Both the position numbers and the translations under genes were made by a program. 64,000 bases of DNA from Clostridiaceae bacterium BRH_c20a (GTDB lineage: Bacteria > Bacillota > Peptococcia > Peptococcales > BICA1-8), in the NCBI GenBank assembly GCA_000961765.1, contig LADT01000036.1:1-64000 (forward strand). The letters are read 5' to 3'. Positions within the stretch are counted from its first letter, which is position 1, and each line of letters starts with the position of its first letter. Positions 1 to 8,129 of the stretch are shown here, piece by piece. The notes beneath the pieces were generated by a model. It saw only the letters and a program-made list of their open reading frames with translations. It was not told the DNA's origin and did not search any database.

Positions 1-171
1 CGATAGCTAGGCAGAATTTCTGCTTGATGCTATCGCTTTTGCTATTTTCTTTTATTAGTGTTGGTCTTTCAGTTTCTAAGAATCTAACCAATTTAGTATA
101 CATATTAATTAAGGAATCTCTTACTGGATCTTTGAGCATTTTTAAAATTAAATAATTGCTACGCAAAATCG
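1..171. repeat. Dispersed repeat unit with stem-loop, copy 1 (diverged)
   Basis: The stretch opens with a stem-loop whose arms CGATAGC and GCTATCG enclose a GCAGAA/TTCTGC inner stem, followed by T-rich sequence, as in an intrinsic terminator. The following 130 bases match, with divergence, the sequence after the same stem-loop near 8,920 and 21,811. Here the unit runs directly into the MITE-like element at 172. No gene is supported. Inference: a decayed copy of a repeat that trails the cotJC-like fragments, its gene part lying outside the window. Confidence 0.6.
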
Positions 172-508
172 TTGTATTGTGCAGCAACGCTGCGCAAGGT
201 TAAGGTTTCGCTGCGCAAGGTTAAGGTTTCGCTGCGCTAGGTTGAGGTTAAGGAATTTGCATGATGAATATCTAGGCAAGTGATACTGTGACATCGAAAA
301 CATTCAGCAAATTGTTAAATTTGTCATCCTGAGCGATAACGAAGGATCTTAATGCAGTAAAAAACATTAGATCCTTCGGTCGTTCCTCCCTCAGGATGAC
401 ATATAAAAACAATTAAAATTACCTTTAAGTAGCACAGCGAAATCTTTAATCAGACTGTATTATTTGCCTCAACCTTAACCTGCGTCTTTTTATGACGCAA
501 TGTTTACA
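172..508. mobile_element. MITE-like element, copy 1
   Basis: About 330 bases recur almost unchanged at 5,983-6,298 and 26,141-26,456. The ends carry related inverted sequence (GCGCAAGGTTAAGG on the left; the right end reads CCTTAACCTGCG). The middle holds a long hairpin whose arms read GTCATCCTGAGCGA and, on the other side, CCTCAGGATGAC, with the inner pair GGATCTTAATG/CATTAGATCC. This copy alone carries a 20-base tandem duplication of the GCTGCGCAAGGTTAAGG region. It has no coding capacity. It is probably a non-autonomous element moved by an enzyme encoded elsewhere; exact termini and target duplications are not certain. Confidence 0.6.
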
Positions 509-567
509 TGTTATGTATTAAATTTAGGGCCTAAGCGGGGAGAAAAAGTTAGTAAACCAAGAAGTCC

Positions 568-1053
568 GGCGGGCCCGATGGTGAATTGGCTGCCTCTTTA
601 AGATACCTAAACCAAAGATATACAATGCCTACCGGAAAAACTAAAGCTTTGTTAACTGATATTGGAACAGAAGAAATGGCTCACCTTGAGGTAATTGCCG
701 CTATGGTTTATCAGCTAATGAGAGGTGCCAGTGTTGAGCAAATTAAGGCTGCCGGCCTCGCCGGCCACTATGCAGATCATGATAAAGCTCTCTTCTATGT
801 GGATGCTCAGGGTAACCCCTTTACTGTGACTTATATTCAAGCCAAAGGTGACCCTATTACTGACCTCCATGAGGACATGGCTGCTGAGCAAAAAGCTCGG
901 TCTACTTATGAATGGCTGATTAACTTGAGTGATGACCCCTGTGTAATTGACCCGCTGAGGTTCTTACGGGAAAGGGAAGTTGTCCACTTCCAGCGCTTTG
1001 GTGAGGCTTTGATGGATGTCCATGAGTATATGAATACTAAGAAGTGTTATTAA
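568..1053 (+). pseudogene. Truncated CotJC-like manganese catalase, copy 1
   Basis: The reading frame from GGPDGELAAS onward matches the spore-coat manganese catalase family (CotJC). It keeps the di-manganese motifs GTEEMAHLE and REREVVHFQ and ends in the usual KKCY-like tail. The N-terminal part of the family, with the first metal-binding glutamate, is missing. An in-frame TAA at 553 closes the frame, and the first usable codon is a TTG at 586 with no convincing ribosome site. The upstream 80 bases are the same in other copies, so the truncation is shared. It is therefore a gene fragment that was duplicated as such. A catalytically active product is unlikely. Confidence 0.75.
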
Positions 1054-1078
1054 TTAAATAGCCCATTAAAATAATACG

Positions 1079-1124
1079 AAGCGATAGCTGGGCAGAATTT
1101 CTGCTTGCTATCGCTTTATTATTT
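1079..1124 (+). terminator. Stem-loop terminator after cotJC fragment
   Basis: The arms AAGCGATAGC and GCTATCGCTT enclose a GCAGAA/TTCTGC inner stem and are followed by a T-rich run. The same hairpin follows other cotJC-like copies near 8,880, 18,133 and 21,773. A second weaker stem (GTTGTTGCGTAACA with TGTTATGCAGCAAC, using G-U pairs) lies at 1,143-1,174. Nothing else was seen before the next gene. Confidence 0.7.
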
Positions 1125-1355
1125 TTATAGCTGCAATAATCAGTTGTTGCGTAACATAGTTGTTATGCAGCAACATAAAAATCCCCTTTTAGCTAAAAAT
1201 CGGATTTTTATACTCTATCTTAAATTTTTTATAATGTTGTTCCTGTAGGATGACCAGTTACACTTTAAAGTATAAACTTGCTTCTATTGCTAGTATTAAT
1301 AAACAATTATTGTGTAATAATACCTTTAACTATTTGGGAAAGTGGTAGTGATTAA

Positions 1356-1850
1356 ATGGTAAAAGCAATTACCAAGTTATTAATTATAGCGGTATTAATA
1401 TTCATTAGTATATTCCTTGTTGGATATATTTCCTTTATGGGACTATATTATTATACATCTACTCCACAATTTTGTAGTAAATGTCATTATATTGAACCAT
1501 ACGTTATTTCGTGGGCAAAATCTCCTCATCATAATGTCAACTGTATGAACTGTCATGAACCGACAGGTTCATTAGGAAAACTTCATTCTAAAGCTAGAGG
1601 TTTGAATTATTATGTTTCTGATAAAACTGGGAATTATATTAAACCTATTATTGACGCTCCTTTTATAAGTGATGCAAGGTGTTTTGGGTGTCACATTGGG
1701 GAAACTAAGGGCTATCCCAATATTAAAACGATTAATAGTAGTAAAGAACACCTGCAATATATAGAAGAAGAATTAAAATGTTCTAGTTGTCACATTAATA
1801 CAGGTCATGAAATAAATATTGGTGTGAATAAAGTCTTTAATACAAATTAA
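1356..1850 (+). CDS. Membrane-anchored tetraheme cytochrome c (NapC/NirT/NrfH-like)
   Basis: This 164-residue protein has one N-terminal membrane helix (about residues 5-32) followed by a periplasm-type domain with four CXXCH heme sites: CSKCH, CMNCH, CFGCH and CSSCH. That layout is typical of NapC/NirT/NrfH-family quinol dehydrogenases, which pass electrons from the menaquinone pool to an outside reductase. Lone histidines, such as in SPHHNVNC, could be distal heme ligands. The start ATG follows a weak purine-rich site (GGGAAAGTGG). No terminal reductase (NrfA, for example) is adjacent, so the electron acceptor is unknown. Heme-c attachment and membrane anchoring are well supported; the specific partner is not. 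Confidence 0.88.
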   Translation: MVKAITKLLIIAVLIFISIFLVGYISFMGLYYYTSTPQFCSKCHYIEPYVISWAKSPHHNVNCMNCHEPTGSLGKLHSKARGLNYYVSDKTGNYIKPIIDAPFISDARCFGCHIGETKGYPNIKTINSSKEHLQYIEEELKCSSCHINTGHEINIGVNKVFNTN

Positions 1851-1889
1851 GTTTCGAACCTTAAATAACAATACTCGGGAGGATGCAAG

Positions 1890-2378
1890 GTGAATCATAA
1901 ATTTACTCCTGGAATATTTGCAGGAACAGTTGGTGCCATAGTTCTTGGTTTTTACGGGATGACTATGAAAGCAATAGGATTCACAGATCGGATTTATCTA
2001 GACTTGGCTGAAGTCATAATTCTCTCTAATCCCCAAGAGGGTTTCATCGCTTCTATTGTAGGTTGGGTCGCACATCTTATGATAGGCGCAATTTTTGGAA
2101 TGTTATTGTGCTACTTTATAAGTACCACTTCAAGTAGCTTTTGGCTTTTAAAAGGTTGGGGAATTGGTATCTTTATTTGGTTTTCTCTGTTATCTATGGG
2201 TAAGCTTTATAAGCTACCTTTATTCATGAATATTCCACCCAAGTCAGCTCTAACACTTTTATCAGGTTCATCAGTATGGGGTTTGGTCTCTATATATGTA
2301 TTAAAGAAAATTACGGGTGATTTTAAAACAATACTTAACGGGAAACAGAGAAAGAAAAAGAAAATAATTAAGCACTGA
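1890..2378 (+). CDS. Small multi-pass membrane protein, window-wide family member A
   Basis: This 162-residue protein has about four hydrophobic segments and a basic C-terminal tail (KQRKKKKIIK). The first segment carries a small-residue motif, GIFAGTVGAIVLG, also seen at the start of the genes at 2,433, 4,468 and 25,591, so the four are paralogs. A good ribosome site (CGGGAGGATG) precedes the ATG. It lies 39 bases after the cytochrome gene on the same strand and may be cotranscribed. The function is not recognised; no catalytic or transport motif is visible. Confidence 0.75.
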   Translation: MNHKFTPGIFAGTVGAIVLGFYGMTMKAIGFTDRIYLDLAEVIILSNPQEGFIASIVGWVAHLMIGAIFGMLLCYFISTTSSSFWLLKGWGIGIFIWFSLLSMGKLYKLPLFMNIPPKSALTLLSGSSVWGLVSIYVLKKITGDFKTILNGKQRKKKKIIKH

Positions 2379-2432
2379 TATCTATATTAAAATTGTAAAT
2401 ATTTAAGATATCATTATTAAGGAGAAGAATCT

Positions 2433-2621
2433 ATGGATAGGTTTAAAGCAGGTGTGATAGCTGGACTGGTGGGTGCATTATTCATGAATATTTGGAGTTT
2501 TACTACATACTATATTTTTAAGATAAATAATCTCCTTTACCTTGACTGGGCTTCTATAATGATTTTTAGACATAAACCCAATCTAGGCTTAAGACCTTAC
2601 CTAAATGAACACTTTAATTGA
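2433..2621 (+). pseudogene. Truncated paralog of the small membrane protein
   Basis: The 62 codons reproduce the first membrane segment of the neighbouring protein (AGVIAGLVGALFMN) and the stretch leading to the second, then stop after a short unrelated tail. Family members at 1,890 and 25,591 are about 160 residues. A proper ribosome site (AAGGAGAAG) and ATG remain. It is probably a 3'-deleted gene copy, though a short membrane peptide could still be made. Confidence 0.6.
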
Positions 2622-2700
2622 ACTAGAACTAAAAAGCCTTACTGTACTAATAACTCTTAAACTCAAATAGGCTCTAATAATAGATTTCCTATTGGAAACT

Positions 2701-3006
2701 TTATACCCTTATACTCCCTCCAGTGTTACCTCTATAAAAATGTTTGTGACCCTGGTCGTATGTTGTTTCACCTTGTAGCAAATGATAATGATTTCTTCCT
2801 CCTGGCAAAGGTACTGCTGATCCAGTTGCACCTCTATAATAATGGACATGTCCTTGATTAAAAGAAGTTTCACCAGAATACAAGTGAATATGATTGTCAA
2901 TTTCACCTGGTGCAGGCATTGTATATGCTCTCATATAATGTAGATGTCCATCATCCACTTTAGTCGGCAAAAAATATGGATGAGTATGAATGTTAATATA
3001 ATACAT
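2701..3006 (-). CDS. ymaF: YmaF-family histidine-rich protein
   Basis: This 101-residue protein is built of repeated units in which histidines alternate with short beta-like stretches: DGHLHYM, DNHIHLYSG, QGHVHYYRG, RNHYHLLQG and QGHKHFYRG. The pattern and a central PLPGG motif match the YmaF family, known from Bacillus and other spore formers. The molecular role is not established; paired histidines suggest metal binding (inference). A strong ribosome site (GGGGGGAG) precedes the ATG. The gene is convergent with the gene at 2,433, and a TATTAT-like -10 box lies upstream at about 3,035. Confidence 0.8.
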   Translation of the reverse strand: MYYINIHTHPYFLPTKVDDGHLHYMRAYTMPAPGEIDNHIHLYSGETSFNQGHVHYYRGATGSAVPLPGGRNHYHLLQGETTYDQGHKHFYRGNTGGSIRV

Positions 3007-3300
3007 AAGTCTCCCCCCGATCTCTCTTTCACTATAATATATTTTATGAAATAACTAACCTATAAGTTTAATAATTACTGGGTTTAAAATATTATGCATA
3101 TATTTATCTATTCAAGCTGCTAAACTTTTCTATCTATAGTTTTAATAAATTCCTTGATAGTCTGTATCTGAAAAGTCTTGTACCAATGCTATAATCCCGA
3201 GGTGTATATTCATAAGGTCTTAGCTAATATGACTAAGGAAATCCTTTCAATTTACCAGAACATATTATGTTATTAGGTAGATGAAAGGAGGTTTTTTAAA
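3007..3300. other. Divergent intergenic region
   Basis: This AT-rich region lies between two divergent genes and should hold both promoters. A TATTAT-like box for the minus-strand gene and the ribosome site AAAGGAGG for the plus-strand gene are visible. No other gene or repeat was seen. Confidence 0.4.
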
Positions 3301-3537
3301 ATGCATAATGAAATGATGGGGAATCCCTATGATCAATACGCCGTGTGGTCAAATCCTATGTATGACCAATATCAAATGGGACAGTATTATGGCAATCCCG
3401 ATCGTCAATTTCAAATGACCCAGTTTGGAGGTCCTTTTCATCCAGGTAGACCAAGACCACGCCCACCATTTTTCCCATTTTTTCCGTTTTTCCCGTTTTT
3501 TCCGTTTCATCCTTTTTTCCCATTTTTCTGGTGGTAA
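3301..3537 (+). CDS. Small Tyr/Gln/Met-rich protein with Pro-Phe C-terminal repeat
   Basis: This 78-residue protein has a first half rich in Met, Tyr, Gln and Asn (MGNPYDQY, QMGQYYGNP) and a second half of PFFPFFPFF-type repeats ending in WW. A strong ribosome site (GAAAGGAGG) and an intrinsic terminator frame the gene, so expression is likely. The composition resembles small spore-coat or exosporium proteins, which is inference only. The opposite-strand frames here are shadows of the repeat. No family was recognised. Confidence 0.7.
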   Translation: MHNEMMGNPYDQYAVWSNPMYDQYQMGQYYGNPDRQFQMTQFGGPFHPGRPRPRPPFFPFFPFFPFFPFHPFFPFFWW

Positions 3538-3583
3538 TAATGTAAAGGCATTCAACTTTTGTTGGATGCCTTTACATTATTAC
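3537..3583 (+). terminator. Intrinsic terminator
   Basis: A near-perfect hairpin (AATAATGTAAAGGCAT with ATGCCTTTACATTATT, inner CAAC/GTTG) starts at the stop codon of the Pro-Phe protein. T residues are few, so it could also act as a transcript-end stabiliser. Confidence 0.65.
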
Positions 3584-3697
3584 TTCCTAATTAAAATTGG
3601 GAAGTAATATTCCCCATAGTGTTTCCTCTCCCCGCCAAAAACACTATCTGCTAAAAAATCATACTATATAATAATAAATCATTTAGTAGGTGTTACT

Positions 3698-4117
3698 ATG
3701 GCTAATAATAAGCAAATAGGACTTTTTGAATGTTGTATGATACTTTTTAGAACAGCGAATGTCCCTATCGGACCTGAGGCTGAAGCAAAAGGAGTTGCCC
3801 TAATTTTTCAATCTCGTAGTGGAGGTGGTAATGTATTAATATCCGCTATTGGACTTCCTGATCCACGAACTTTAGACGGTGATAGATACGTAGCTTGGAT
3901 TCGAGATACACCTGGTAGCCAAACTATTCCCGTACAGCTGTTACAAACTGGTCCAGTTGTTACTGAGCCTGGAGTATGGGTTGGAGCCTTTGTTTTTGGT
4001 CCAGGTGAACAAATAGCACCTTTTCAAGATATTATTGTGACCGCAGAAGATCAAGCGCCCTTACTAAAGCCATCATTAAATCGCATCGCACTTATTGGGT
4101 TGTTTAATCAGTGTTAA
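3698..4117 (+). CDS. Beta-rich protein, weakly like the anti-sigma-K C-terminal domain
   Basis: This 139-residue protein has no signal peptide or membrane helix. It looks all-beta: GVALIFQS, a GLPD...GDRYVAWI segment, PGVWVGAFVFG, then DIIVTAED. That order (hydrophobic strand, small loop, Y-x-x-W strand, VTxED strand) resembles the outer domain of RskA-type anti-sigma factors, but without their membrane and zinc-binding parts. Assignment beyond a small beta-sandwich is uncertain. The ATG follows TAGGTG and the gene ends before a strong hairpin. Neighbours suggest a spore-related setting, which is inference. Confidence 0.6.
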   Translation: MANNKQIGLFECCMILFRTANVPIGPEAEAKGVALIFQSRSGGGNVLISAIGLPDPRTLDGDRYVAWIRDTPGSQTIPVQLLQTGPVVTEPGVWVGAFVFGPGEQIAPFQDIIVTAEDQAPLLKPSLNRIALIGLFNQC

Positions 4118-4150
4118 TCTGATAAATCTCCCTTTGCTGTGATGTTGATA

Positions 4151-4195
4151 AAATAAGACCTATTCCCAATAATAATTAGGTAATAGGTCTTATTT
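4151..4195 (+). terminator. Intrinsic terminator
   Basis: The arms AAATAAGACCTATT and AATAGGTCTTATTT form a long stem that ends in T-rich sequence shortly after the stop at 4,117. The rest of the gap to 4,467 holds AT-rich sequence with no gene seen. Confidence 0.75.
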
Positions 4196-4467
4196 ATTGC
4201 TATTTCTGGCTCTACTTAATCAACCAAATTTAGTCCAATTATCATTTTAATATCAATAAATTACCGAATATTGGTTGGTGTACAATCTAAATTACGTAGT
4301 AATAATGCCATAGTTAAAGCCCATAAAACACGATCTTTTAATAAAATAAAAAGAGTTATTGATTTTCATAATAATTGTAAAGTAAGTTAAGAATAATTAT
4401 GATTAGAGATTTAGTCTTTTCTTTTGCAATGTATTAAGTCTAATTACCAAAATAGGTGGATTAAAAA

Positions 4468-4963
4468 ATGTTTAAATTAGAACAAAGGGAAGAATTTTTA
4501 AAAGGCTCCATTGCAGGAGTTGTTGGAGCTGTAGCAAAATATGGTTTCAATGAACTTACCCAGTTCTTGAATATATCTAAATATGATAATAATGCTACAG
4601 CTATTACGGTCATTATGAAAGGTTATGAACATAATATTTATTTTTTGGCTATTCGGCTTTTTAACAGCCCTAATAATTAGAGCCTTTTTTGGAGTAATAA
4701 TTGCATTTTATGTATACTTATGTATTTTCCGAACGGAGATTGTACCTTAAGGCTGTTGAAATAGGTATAGGGATATGGTTGATAAATTTTGGTCTATTCT
4801 CTAGAGTTTTTTATTATCCAGCAGATATTAAATATAGACTAGGTGATGTACTTTCTAGCTTATTAGTCTAATTATATTTGCAGTCATAACAGTTACTACA
4901 TTAAAGAAAGTTGGCTTTTTTATGAATGACCCCAAGAGGAAAAAGCTGAAAAGAAGGTATTGA
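4468..4963 (+). pseudogene. Frameshifted paralog of the small membrane protein
   Basis: An intact start gives 70 residues with the family motif GSIAGVVGAVA, then the frame fails. Coding similarity continues in other frames. From about 4,637 a frame reads IFWLFGFLTALIIRAFFG; from about 4,748 a frame reads LKAVEIGIGIWLINFG and YYPADIKYRLGDVL; from about 4,868 a frame reads LIIFAVITVTTLKK and ends with a basic tail at 4,963. Laid end to end these match the 1,890 protein over its length. At least three frameshifts are needed, so this is a decayed gene copy. Confidence 0.7.
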
Positions 4964-5068
4964 TTGTTAAAGGACACCCCTATCTTGCGAAGAATTAGCG
5001 GGTTTTATTTTTCGTCTAATTATTAATACAAGTCTTCAACACTTGATTAAATAAGTTAGGAGATTTAT

Positions 5069-5560
5069 ATGGTACAAACCCTATTTTATCCTACATTTTT
5101 ATTAATCGTCTTTATCCTCTCGCTTATACTTATTCCTAAAAAAGACTATAAGGAATATTTTATTTATGGTGTTATTCTAGGTGGTTTCGGTGATGTTTTA
5201 GTTGTAGGGTTATTTCAAAATATCTTAAATATAATATGGTTTAAGAATGCAGGTATTTTCAATGCTTTGGGGCAGAACTTACTTTCCCCTCCTTGTTGGA
5301 TTTTTGTTGTTATGCTCTTTCTCCGTTTTTTACCAAGTAGGCGTGCATTTTTATACCTTTATATAATAACCGTTGCCTTTTCAAGTGTAGGATATGGAAT
5401 ACTTGTACATAATGCAGGTCTTTTCGACTATAAGCCTTGGTTTTATCCTGTTTTCAGCTTCTTTACCTTCTTAGGGTGGTGGTGTTTCATAACATGGGTA
5501 TTTTTAAAGACAAGCACTTTTAAAAATGAAAAAACCACTAAAAGGCTTAAAAGGGGGTAA
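5069..5560 (+). CDS. Multi-pass membrane protein of unknown function
   Basis: This 163-residue protein has about five hydrophobic helices and a short basic C-terminus. Helix-breaking motifs include LGGFGDVLVVGLF and an aromatic-rich end (FLGWWCFITWVF). Proteins of this size and layout are common as lone genes in clostridial spore formers, but no specific family was recognised. The ATG follows TTAGGAGAT. It is not clearly related to the four-member membrane family nearby. A transport or signalling role cannot be assigned. Confidence 0.65.
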   Translation: MVQTLFYPTFLLIVFILSLILIPKKDYKEYFIYGVILGGFGDVLVVGLFQNILNIIWFKNAGIFNALGQNLLSPPCWIFVVMLFLRFLPSRRAFLYLYIITVAFSSVGYGILVHNAGLFDYKPWFYPVFSFFTFLGWWCFITWVFLKTSTFKNEKTTKRLKRG

Positions 5561-5656
5561 CTTTTATTTAATTTATAAATATCTTTATTTTCCTTCTATA
5601 CTATAATAAAATATTTCTTGTGTTGTTATATATCAAAAATTAAGGATGGAAATACT

Positions 5657-5830
5657 ATGCAGGAATCTAGTTTAGATAATATTCTCTTTTATAAAAGAAG
5701 GAAATTATATCAATTGGTTGAAGAAAAGGGCAACTTTTTAGACCAAGAGGTACAACAATTAAGTAAAGAAATTGACCAATTGATATTAATATTAATGACT
5801 AGAGAGGCTAAGCTCCCTGCTAGAGGTTAG
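5657..5830 (+). CDS. Spo0E-like aspartyl-phosphate phosphatase
   Basis: The preferred ATG at 5,657 lies behind GGATGGAA, giving 57 residues; the frame runs further upstream but without a ribosome site. The core (RRKLYQLVEEKGNFLDQEVQQ, then LSKEIDQLI) matches the Spo0E family signature, an S-x-x-x-D motif after a helix with L/I spacing. Family members dephosphorylate Spo0A~P and so delay sporulation. The protein is short and all-helical as expected. It supports a spore-forming host. No partner gene is adjacent. Confidence 0.82.
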   Translation: MQESSLDNILFYKRRKLYQLVEEKGNFLDQEVQQLSKEIDQLILILMTREAKLPARG

Positions 5831-5982
5831 TCCTTTTTCCTTTTTTATTAAAACATTGATACTTTTAATATTAATGCCCTACAATTAAAAACTCTTCCTA
5901 CAACGCACTTTTTTCATGAAGTACCACTAGAAAATCCTAGGGATACCCCTAGGATTTTAACTTTGATTAATAACCACTTTAG

Positions 5983-6298
5983 TTGTATTGTGCAGCAACG
6001 CTGCGCAAGGTTAAGGTTTCGCTTCGCTAGGTTGAGGTTAAGGAATTTGCATGATAAATATCTAGGCAAGTGATACTGTGACATCGAAAACATTCAGCAA
6101 ATTGTTAAATTTGTCATCCTGAGCGATAGCGAAGGATCTTAATGCAGTAAAAAACATTAGATCCTTCGGTCGTTCCTCCCTCAGGATGACATATAAAAAC
6201 AATTAAAATTACCTTTAAGTAGCACAGCGAAATCTTTAATCAGACTGTATTATTTGCCTCAACCTTAACCTGCGTCTTTTTATGACGCAATGTTTACA
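5983..6298. mobile_element. MITE-like element, copy 2
   Basis: This copy is nearly identical to 172-508 but lacks the 20-base tandem duplication. It has the same central GTCATCCTGAG...CTCAGGATGAC hairpin and the same GCGTCTTTTTATGACGC end. As in copy 1, the sequence continues into the standard upstream flank of a cotJC-like fragment, so insertion and fragment may have been copied together. Confidence 0.6.
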
Positions 6299-6354
6299 TG
6301 TTATGTATTAAATTTAGGGCCTAAGCGGGGAGAAAAAGTTATTAAAACAAGAAG

Positions 6355-7119
6355 TTGGGCGGGCCCGATGGAGAATTGGCTGCCTCTTTAAGATACCTAA
6401 ACCAGCGTTATACCATGCCCACCGGCAAAGCTAAAGCTTTGTTAACTGATATTGGAACAGAAGAAATGGCTCACCTTGAGGTAATTGCTGCTATGGTTTA
6501 TCAGCTGATGAGGGGTGCCAGTGTGGAGCAGCTAAAGGCTGCCGGACTAGCCGGTCATTATGCAGATCATGATAAAGCCTTATTCTATGTGGATGCCAAC
6601 GGTAATCCATTTACCGTTACCTATATTCAAGCCAAAGGTGACCCCATTACTGATTTGCATGAAGACATGGCAGCAGAACAAAAAGCCCGCTCAACTTATG
6701 AATGGCTCATCAATTTGAGTGATGACCCTTGTGTTATTGATCCTTTAAGATTCTTGCGGGAGCGGGAAGTCGTCCATTTCCAGCGCTTTGGTGAGGCCTT
6801 GATGGATGTGCAGGAGTATTGTAAATACTGTGTAATTGCACACTCAATGTTTTTGAGAAAACTGGGAGTATCAGAAGAAGTTATTAATAAAATAGTATCT
6901 GATATCGATTCTGCGAGTATAAGTGAAGACAGAAAACAAATTTTAAAATTTACTATAAAATCCTCTACCGTACCAAACGAAATTATTGATAAAGAAGTAA
7001 CTGAACTCATGAATTTAGGGTTAACCGATGCTCAGTTGGTAGAAATTGTATCTGTTGTTGACCTTTTCACATCATTTAATAAATTCTTAGATACTCTTCA
7101 GGTAGATTTAGATTTCTAA
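6355..7119 (+). CDS. Chimeric ORF: truncated CotJC joined in frame to an AhpD-like domain
   Basis: Residues 1-157 are the truncated CotJC-like catalase starting at GGPDGELAAS, with metal motifs GTEEMAHLE and REREVVHFQ. At DVQEY the frame crosses directly into an AhpD/carboxymuconolactone-decarboxylase C-terminal part. That part begins with the redox motif CKYCVIAH (CXXCX3H) and continues to FNKFLDTLQ. In AhpD-like peroxidase-linked enzymes the CXXC pair shuttles electrons; here the helices that normally precede it are replaced. The TTG at 6,355 is the only start in frame and has no strong ribosome site, so expression is doubtful. It probably arose when a repeat copy recombined into an ahpD-like gene. 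Confidence 0.7.
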   Translation: MGGPDGELAASLRYLNQRYTMPTGKAKALLTDIGTEEMAHLEVIAAMVYQLMRGASVEQLKAAGLAGHYADHDKALFYVDANGNPFTVTYIQAKGDPITDLHEDMAAEQKARSTYEWLINLSDDPCVIDPLRFLREREVVHFQRFGEALMDVQEYCKYCVIAHSMFLRKLGVSEEVINKIVSDIDSASISEDRKQILKFTIKSSTVPNEIIDKEVTELMNLGLTDAQLVEIVSVVDLFTSFNKFLDTLQVDLDF

Positions 7120-7175
7120 ATACCTTTATTTTTGGCTTCAGTATCCTTTCGGTGGCTTCGACCATATTAAATATT

Positions 7176-7218
7176 TTAAAAGGAGTCCCATACATTAAAT
7201 GTTTTGAACTCCTTTTAA
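7176..7218. terminator. Hairpin between convergent genes
   Basis: The arms TTAAAAGGAGT and ACTCCTTTTAA lie between the ends of the chimeric gene and the flavoprotein gene. T-rich flanks on both strands allow termination in both directions. Confidence 0.6.
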
Positions 7219-7229
7219 GTCTGAGAATA

Positions 7230-7865
7230 CTATTTATTGCTTATTATTGTGCCTAATATTTTACCAACCTTTCGAGCCTCAAATTTTGTGTTAGCCTGCT
7301 GTTCATAACTAGGAGGGTAATGACAATGCTCGATTTTTTCTATAAACCCATGGTCTTTTACTACATTACCAACAGCACAATTTTCACCATAACCGCAGGT
7401 ATAACATTGCGAAAAACCTTTAGCTGATACTTTTCCAACAATAGGTACTAAATTTTTAGACATAACACTTTCAATTATAGAGTGCACTGGATTTTCAACA
7501 CTTTGGGCATAATCTGTGCTTACAGATACGGCTAGTTTACCTGCCAGTTTAAAGACCTCTCTATGTCTAAAACAAAAAGTCCTTTCTAAGCAAGCATGCC
7601 CAAGAGCATTAATAGTACCAGAATAGATAGGCGCACCAAATACTATTGCATCAGCTTTAAGCATTTTTTCTCCGATTTCATTCCAATCATCCTGTAATTT
7701 ACAAACATTATCTGATGCACATTGTAAACAACCAATACAACCATTAATTTTTTTCCCTGCTAAAGATATATAATCATACTCTAAATTACTGGCTTTTAAA
7801 ATTTCTTTTACCGTACTACTTGTGATGCCATTCTTCCTTCCACTAGAACTTATTCCAAGTATCAT
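7230..7865 (-). CDS. Iron-sulfur flavoprotein (NADPH-dependent FMN reductase family)
   Basis: This 211-residue protein has a flavodoxin-like fold. It starts MILGISSSGRKNG, a phosphate-binding loop, and contains ADAIVFGAPIYSG, the usual FMN-contact strand. A compact cluster motif, CIGCLQCASDNVC (CX2CX2CX5C), is the hallmark of archaeal and clostridial iron-sulfur flavoproteins, which carry FMN and a 4Fe-4S cluster and move electrons in anaerobic or oxidative-stress metabolism. A second cysteine group (CYTCGYGENC) lies further on. The ribosome site AAAGGAG precedes the ATG. The upstream gene in the same direction is a broken DsrE-like ORF. Confidence 0.85.
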   Translation of the reverse strand: MILGISSSGRKNGITSSTVKEILKASNLEYDYISLAGKKINGCIGCLQCASDNVCKLQDDWNEIGEKMLKADAIVFGAPIYSGTINALGHACLERTFCFRHREVFKLAGKLAVSVSTDYAQSVENPVHSIIESVMSKNLVPIVGKVSAKGFSQCYTCGYGENCAVGNVVKDHGFIEKIEHCHYPPSYEQQANTKFEARKVGKILGTIISNK

Positions 7866-7889
7866 GGTTATTCTCCTTTCATAAGTTAT

Positions 7890-8129
7890 TTAGAAAACCA
7901 TCGGTATGTAACCTTCTTCTATATAGGCAGAAATAGCTGACCCAACATAATCAACTTGATAACCCCAAGCCTTCTAAGGTATTAGTTATTTTATCTTGGT
8001 CTGATAAAAATTTACATGCTACTGGTTTCTGGCACTACATTCTTAATAGCATTTGCAGCATATAAAACCCCAGTTAATGCTTTTTCTTTCTCCTGCTGTA
8101 GAAATAATTATTAAAAGATTTTTGCCCAT
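7890..8129 (-). pseudogene. Broken DsrE-family-like gene
   Basis: A good ribosome site (GGAGGTAAT) and ATG begin MGKNLLIIISTAGE, but the frame shifts at once. The next frame reads KALTGVLYAANAIKN, typical of DsrE/sulfur-relay-like proteins, and a third frame ends KFLSDQDKITNTLEGLGYQVDY-like sequence near 7,890. At least two frameshifts are needed. It sits just upstream of the flavoprotein gene on the same strand, so the two were probably an operon. Confidence 0.5.

Noticed and set aside
172-508. CRISPR array in the repeat-rich region
   Set aside because: Repeats are long, few and dispersed; there are no regular short repeats with unique spacers and no cas genes.
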